Source: Methylobacterium sp. WSM2598
GTDB taxonomy: Bacteria; Pseudomonadota; Alphaproteobacteria; Rhizobiales; Beijerinckiaceae
Direction of reading: 5' to 3'
DNA length: 64,000 nucleotides
Assembly: GCF_000379105.1 (NCBI RefSeq)
Contig: NZ_KB900609.1
Span: 4,700,644 to 4,764,643 of the forward strand
In this document: one piece after another, positions 60,668-64,000 of the stretch
Position numbering within the stretch: position 1 is the first letter of the stretch
Layout: the number at the start of each line of letters is the position of its first letter
Made by a program: the position numbers and the translations under genes
The notes under the pieces: model-generated
Told to the model about the DNA's origin: nothing
Databases searched by the model: none
What the model saw: only the letters and a program-made list of their open reading frames with translations

Positions 60668-61051
60668 TCAGCGGCCCGCCGCCTGGCGCGGCTCGATCCA
60701 GGAATGGCCGGCCGGGCGGCTGAAATGCAGGGCGCGGCCGTGGAGGCGCCGGTGGTGCCCGTGCGCCCGATGATGCCAATGCCGCCGATGGTGCCAGTGG
60801 CGCCGGTGGTGCCAATGCCGCCGATGATGCCAGTGGCGGCGATGGTGCCAGTGCCGCCGGTGATAATGGTGGCGGCGCCAGTGCCGGTGATGCCGCCAGT
60901 GGCGGTGGCGGCGCCAGCGCACCGTCTCGACGGTCGAGGGCTGGTCGAGGGCCACGGTCACGGCGGCCCGGGGAATGAGCGGCGAGGCGCTCGCCCAGCC
61001 GCACAGGGCCACGAGGAGGCCGAAGGCCAGCATCAGGTGACGGGCGCGCAC
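60668..61051 (-). CDS. Secreted histidine-rich repeat protein
   Basis: About 127 residues. A signal peptide (LMLAFGLLVALCGWASA) and a short linker are followed by some 50 residues dominated by His, Arg and Trp, built from repeats of RRHWHH, then LHGRALHFSRPAGHSWIEP. About a third of the mature protein is His or Arg. It could bind metals or nucleic acids or the cell wall. GTG at 61051 is chosen for its GGAGG spacing. It sits directly upstream of the PBP gene, suggesting co-expression. Not recognised. Confidence 0.7.
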   Translation of the reverse strand: MRARHLMLAFGLLVALCGWASASPLIPRAAVTVALDQPSTVETVRWRRHRHWRHHRHWRRHHYHRRHWHHRRHWHHRRHWHHRRHWHHRRHWHHRAHGHHRRLHGRALHFSRPAGHSWIEPRQAAGR

Positions 61052-61206
61052 GCACACCTCCGGGTCGCGGGAATGACGGACGCGTCCACAACGCCAAGCT
61101 CGCGATTGCGTTCCGACGCGCGCGCGCTCTGACCGGCGCGGGCGACCGCGCCTTGACGGCGGCGGGTTTCGCGGCAGTCTCGGGCGCGCCAGGGAGGAGA
61201 CCGATC

Positions 61207-61674
61207 GTGAGCTTTCGCCCGTTCCTTGCCGTGACCGTCCTCGTCGCCCTCGCCGCGCCGGCGGCGGCCCAGCCGAAGCCGAAGGCGCCGCCCCCGCCGC
61301 CGAAGGAGGCGGCCCCGCCGCCCGACGCCTCGGCGGGCCTGCTCTTCCCCTGCCGGAGTGAGAAGGAGATCTGCTACGTCGGCGTGCCCAAGGACGGCAA
61401 GCTCACGGTTCTCTTCACCAACGACCCGAAGGGCGCGGAGATCTCCGGCCGGGCGCTCGCCGTCGCGGGCGAGGGGCCGAACGCGCCCGACCTCGCCACG
61501 AACGACGGCAAGGTCGTGATGATGGTCGGCACCTACGATCCCAAGGCCGGCCTGACCAAGGCCGAGATCGTGGACGTGGCCGGTCCCCTGGTCGCCTTCG
61601 CGATCAAGGCCTCGCTCGGCGGCGGGGACGAGCAGCCGGCCGCGCCCCCGCCGCCCGCCCCGAAGCGGCGCTGA
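61207..61674 (+). CDS. Secreted Pro-rich hypothetical protein
   Basis: 155 residues. Signal peptide (FLAVTVLVALAAPAAA), then a Pro/Lys linker (QPKPKAPPPPPKEAAPPP) and a compact domain (LLFPCRSEKEICYVGVPKDG; AEIVDVAGPLVAFAIKASLG) with two cysteines that may pair, and a short Pro-rich end. GTG start has GGAGGAG eight bases upstream. It does not match a family I can name. Convergent with the 2OG oxygenase gene, two bases apart. Confidence 0.65.
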   Translation: MSFRPFLAVTVLVALAAPAAAQPKPKAPPPPPKEAAPPPDASAGLLFPCRSEKEICYVGVPKDGKLTVLFTNDPKGAEISGRALAVAGEGPNAPDLATNDGKVVMMVGTYDPKAGLTKAEIVDVAGPLVAFAIKASLGGGDEQPAAPPPPAPKRR

Positions 61675-61676
61675 GG

Positions 61677-62381
61677 TCACGCCGCGTCGTGGAAGATGAG
61701 GCCGGTCGCGCAGCGCTCGCCGGTGCGCACCCGGCTCACCCCGTGCCGGAGGGCGACCCGGTAGGCCCCGCGGCCGCCCTGCACCGGGCGGTGATGGACC
61801 GCGAAGATCACCGCCTCGCCCTGCGCGAGGGGCACCACCTCGGCCCGCGACTGCATGCGCGGCCGCTGCTCGGTCAGCACGAACTCGCCGCCCGTGAAGT
61901 CCCGCCCCGGGACCGAGAGCAGGATCGCGACCTGGAGCGGGAAGATCTGTGGGCCGTAGAGGTCCTGGTGCAGGCAATTGTAGTCGCCCGGGCCGTAGCG
62001 CAGCAGGAGCGGCGTCGGGCGGGTCTGCCCGGCGGCGCGGCACTGGTCGAGGAAGGCGGCGTGGTCCGGCGGGTAGCGCAGGGCCGAGCCCAGCGTCGCG
62101 CTCCACCGGTTGGCGAGCGGCGCGAGGCGGGAGTAGAGCGCACCGCGCAGGGCGGCGAGGGGCTCGGGGAGCGGATAGGCGAAGTACTTGTACTCGCCCC
62201 GGCCGAAGCCGTGACGGGCCATCACGATCCGGCTGCGGAAAGGAGCCTCGTCGTCGTAGAGCGCCCGCAGCCGCGCGCAGGTCGGCCCATCGAGGAGGCG
62301 GCCCGCGGCGGCGCAGCCGTGGGCGTCGAGATCCGCCGCGATGCGCGGCCAGTCGAGGGCCCCGACGGCGTCCGGGCTCAC
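61677..62381 (-). CDS. 2-oxoglutarate/Fe(II)-dependent oxygenase (operon with ada)
   Basis: 234 residues, cytoplasmic. The iron site is HQDLYG (His-x-Asp) with the distal His-Arg pair in YRVALRHGVSRVRTG; LLLRYGPGDYNCLHQ precedes it. It resembles prolyl-hydroxylase-type or AlkB-like 2OG oxygenases. Its ATG overlaps the stop of ada (ATGA), so it is co-translated with the alkylation-response regulator, arguing for a role in alkylation damage, although it lacks obvious AlkB-specific stretches. Confidence 0.83.
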   Translation of the reverse strand: MSPDAVGALDWPRIAADLDAHGCAAAGRLLDGPTCARLRALYDDEAPFRSRIVMARHGFGRGEYKYFAYPLPEPLAALRGALYSRLAPLANRWSATLGSALRYPPDHAAFLDQCRAAGQTRPTPLLLRYGPGDYNCLHQDLYGPQIFPLQVAILLSVPGRDFTGGEFVLTEQRPRMQSRAEVVPLAQGEAVIFAVHHRPVQGGRGAYRVALRHGVSRVRTGERCATGLIFHDAA

Positions 62382-63490
62382 CGCTCGCCCTCCGGCGCGG
62401 TCGGCTCGCGGGGGCCCGCTTCGCGGGCCAGGAGGGTGCGCTTGCGCTCGACGCCCCAGCGGTAGCCTGAGAGCGCGCCGTCGTGGCGCACCACCCGGTG
62501 GCAGGGGATCGCCACCGCGAGCGGGTTCGCCCCGCAGGCCTGCGCGACCGCCCGCACGGCCCTGGGCTCGCCGATCGCGCGGGCGATCTGCGTGTAGGTG
62601 GCGGTCTCGCCCGCGGGGATCGCCCGCAGCGCCTGCCAGACCCGCTGCTGGAAGGCGGTGCCGATGATGTCAAGCGGCAGGTCGACGCGGCCCGCTTCCG
62701 GCGCCTCGACGAGGCCGACGACCTGCGCCACCAGCGCCTCGAAGCCGGGATCGCCGCCGATGAGGTCGGCCTTCGGGAAGCGGTTCTGGAGATCCCGCAC
62801 CAGCGCCTCCGGATCGTCCCCGAGCAGGATCGCGCAGAGGCCCTTGCCGGTCGCCGCCACCAGCACGCTGCCGAGCGAGCAGGGGCCGACGGCGAAGCGG
62901 ATCGTCGCGCCCTCGCCGCCCCGGCGATAGGCCGTGGGCGTCATGCCGAGGCGGGAGGGGGCGGCGGCGTAGAAGCGGCTCGACGCGGCGTAGCCCGCCT
63001 CGAAGATGGCCGCCGTGACGCTGTCGGCCTCGCGCAGGAGCCCCTCGGTGAGCCGCGCGCTGCGGCGCGCGGCCGCGTAGGCCCTCGGCGTGACGCCCGT
63101 CACCCGCTTGAAGACCCGGTGGAAGTGGAATGGGCTCTGGCCCGCCGCGCGGGCGAGCGCGTCGAGGGAGGGCGGGGTCTCGGCCTCGTCGATCATCCGG
63201 CAGGCCCGGGCGACGGCCTCGGCCTGGCGCGCGGCGGGGGCCGCCTCGTCCGGCCGGCAGCGCCGGCAGGGCCGGAAGCCCGCCCCCGCGGCCTCCCGGC
63301 CGCTGGCGTAGAAGGCGACGTTCTCGGGGCGCGGCGTGCGGGCCGGGCAGCTCGGCCGGCAATACACGCCCGTGGTGCGCACGGCGTACACGAAGGTGCC
63401 GTCCGCGGCGGCATCGCGCCGGACGAGCGCCGCGTAGCGCGGATCGCCCGCCGGGCGCGCGCGCATCGGATCGAGGTCGGGGAGGGTCAT
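62378..63490 (-). CDS. ada: Ada, alkylation-response regulator and O6-methylguanine methyltransferase
   Basis: 370 residues, full Ada architecture. Zinc domain with Cys-rich VYCRPSCPARTPRPENV and FRPCRRCRPD (methylphosphotriester acceptor cysteine), AraC-type helix-turn-helix (DALARAAGQSPFHFHRVFKR, GVTPRAYA), then the methyltransferase domain with IPCHRVVRHDG (acceptor cysteine) and GTAFQQRVWQALRAIPAGET. It repairs methylated DNA and activates repair genes when methylated. Start at 63490, or 13 codons earlier at 63529 within a small repeat. Couples to the 2OG oxygenase. Confidence 0.94.
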   Translation of the reverse strand: MTLPDLDPMRARPAGDPRYAALVRRDAAADGTFVYAVRTTGVYCRPSCPARTPRPENVAFYASGREAAGAGFRPCRRCRPDEAAPAARQAEAVARACRMIDEAETPPSLDALARAAGQSPFHFHRVFKRVTGVTPRAYAAARRSARLTEGLLREADSVTAAIFEAGYAASSRFYAAAPSRLGMTPTAYRRGGEGATIRFAVGPCSLGSVLVAATGKGLCAILLGDDPEALVRDLQNRFPKADLIGGDPGFEALVAQVVGLVEAPEAGRVDLPLDIIGTAFQQRVWQALRAIPAGETATYTQIARAIGEPRAVRAVAQACGANPLAVAIPCHRVVRHDGALSGYRWGVERKRTLLAREAGPREPTAPEGER

Positions 63491-63535
63491 GGGGAGACGC
63501 TCATGGGGACGCTCATGGGGGACGCTCATGGGGAT
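63488..63535. repeat. 12-14-bp tandem repeat at the ada start
   Basis: Four imperfect CATGGGG-GACGCT units, each carrying an ATG on the minus strand. Only the first and last are in the ada frame, so repeat number could shift the start codon. Confidence 0.7.
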
Positions 63536-63670
63536 GGTCCTGCGGGCGGCGGCGGACGATCCGCGCCCGCCCGCCGCGATGCCGCCACTCTGGCGCGGAC
63601 CCGCCCCGGCCCGCATCCCGGCGCTTGCGCCCGAATTCGTCCGCCCCGCGCCCGGCCTCGGACGGGGCAT

Positions 63671-63847
63671 CCGACATCCGAGGGATTGCTTCGCCATCTC
63701 CCCTTTCGGCCATGCGGATGTCGGCTTCGCTCAAGCGCCGCGCGGGCTTGTCATACGACATCCGACGGATTGCTTCGCCATGCGGATGTCGGCTTCGCTC
63801 AAGCGCCGCGCGGGCTTGTTATCCGCATTCCGGACGTGATCGTCCGG
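63671..63847 (-). repeat. Dispersed intergenic element, copy 4 (hairpin plus two cores)
   Basis: On the minus strand, the hairpin CCGGACG-ATCA-CGTCCGG (63847-63830) nine bases past a stop codon, then core 1 (63818-63755, lacking about 20 bp in the middle) and core 2 (63750-63671), both beginning CAAGCCCGCGCGGCGCTTGA. Core 1 runs directly into core 2. The CATCCG...CGGATG arms frame each core. Confidence 0.92.
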
Positions 63848-63855
63848 ACAGCGGA

Positions 63856-64000
63856 TCAGGGGGCCAGGATGGCGGCCGCCACCGCCTCCGGGTGCTCCTC
63901 GTGCGGGGCGAGCGCTCCCGGGACGGTCGCCCGGGCGACGAGGCCCGTCGCCAGCAGCGCGTCCATCTCGGCGCCGGAGCGCCGCGGCGCGGCCTCCGGC
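63856..64000 (-). CDS. C-terminal end of a probable alpha/beta hydrolase (partial)
   Basis: Only the last 47 residues are in the window, ending LAPHEEHPEAVAAAILAP. The PHEEHPEAVAAAI stretch resembles the C-terminal catalytic-His region of MhpC/haloalkane-type alpha/beta hydrolases (G-H-x-P-x-x-E-x-P). Everything upstream lies outside. Assignment rests on this short match. Confidence 0.5.
   Translation of the reverse strand, partial: PEAAPRRSGAEMDALLATGLVARATVPGALAPHEEHPEAVAAAILAP

Noticed and set aside
1..64000. tRNA, rRNA, insertion sequence or prophage genes
   Set aside because: I looked for T-loop-like GGTTCRAATC, conserved rRNA stretches and transposase or integrase signatures (DDE-type or Tyr recombinase) and saw none beyond the tmRNA.

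Overview
The window is very GC-rich with strong G/C third-position bias. Its gene content is alphaproteobacterial: a two-piece permuted tmRNA, an alpha-type SspB, GapR (DUF2312), HflK/HflC/DUF2065 followed by a Do protease, intracellular PHA depolymerase, and an HWE histidine kinase. The combination best fits the Rhizobiales, most likely Methylobacteriaceae (Methylobacterium or a close relative). That assignment is inferred from protein character, not from a marker gene, because no rRNA or tRNA gene was seen.

Layout. Positions 1-5.3 kb: the start of an RND efflux adaptor, divergent from a TetR regulator with a candidate operator between them; a small RHH/DUF4169 pair behind fumC; and a cytochrome P450. 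Positions 5.3-9 kb: a palindrome-rich intergenic stretch, sspB directly downstream of ssrA (tmRNA), a CPBP membrane protease, then thyA-folA. Positions 9-17.2 kb: an envelope quality-control block (hflK-hflC-DUF2065 and a Do serine protease), a UvrD/PcrA helicase and a PhoH-family ATPase.

Positions 17.2-32.9 kb hold a complete-looking Wzx/Wzy-type exopolysaccharide locus read outward from a 1.15-kb regulatory gap. Leftward lie a GumC-like chain-length/BY-kinase protein, a glycosyltransferase, a fused GT2-WecG/TagA enzyme, a priming sugar transferase, a GH5 glycanase, a flippase, a methyltransferase and another glycosyltransferase. Rightward lie an outer-membrane export protein, a Wzy-like polymerase and a glycosyltransferase. 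Together these could prime, extend, flip, polymerise, export and trim one polymer.

Positions 32.9-64 kb are a looser mosaic: an HWE kinase, a second GH5 carrying three near-identical binding modules, a PAS-only protein, phaZ, low-GC small secreted proteins, an AI-2E transporter with an extra C-terminal domain, DUF3140, an SDR, a 1,120-residue hybrid histidine kinase, two orphan ABC substrate-binding proteins, a hydratase, gapR, a leader-like small peptide, an MBL hydrolase, a class A PBP fused to a nuclease-like fold, a histidine-rich protein and an ada-2OG oxygenase operon. Short tandem repeats are common between genes. A dispersed element of about 80-100 bp recurs at four sites, each time just downstream of a stop codon and in the sense of the gene before it.
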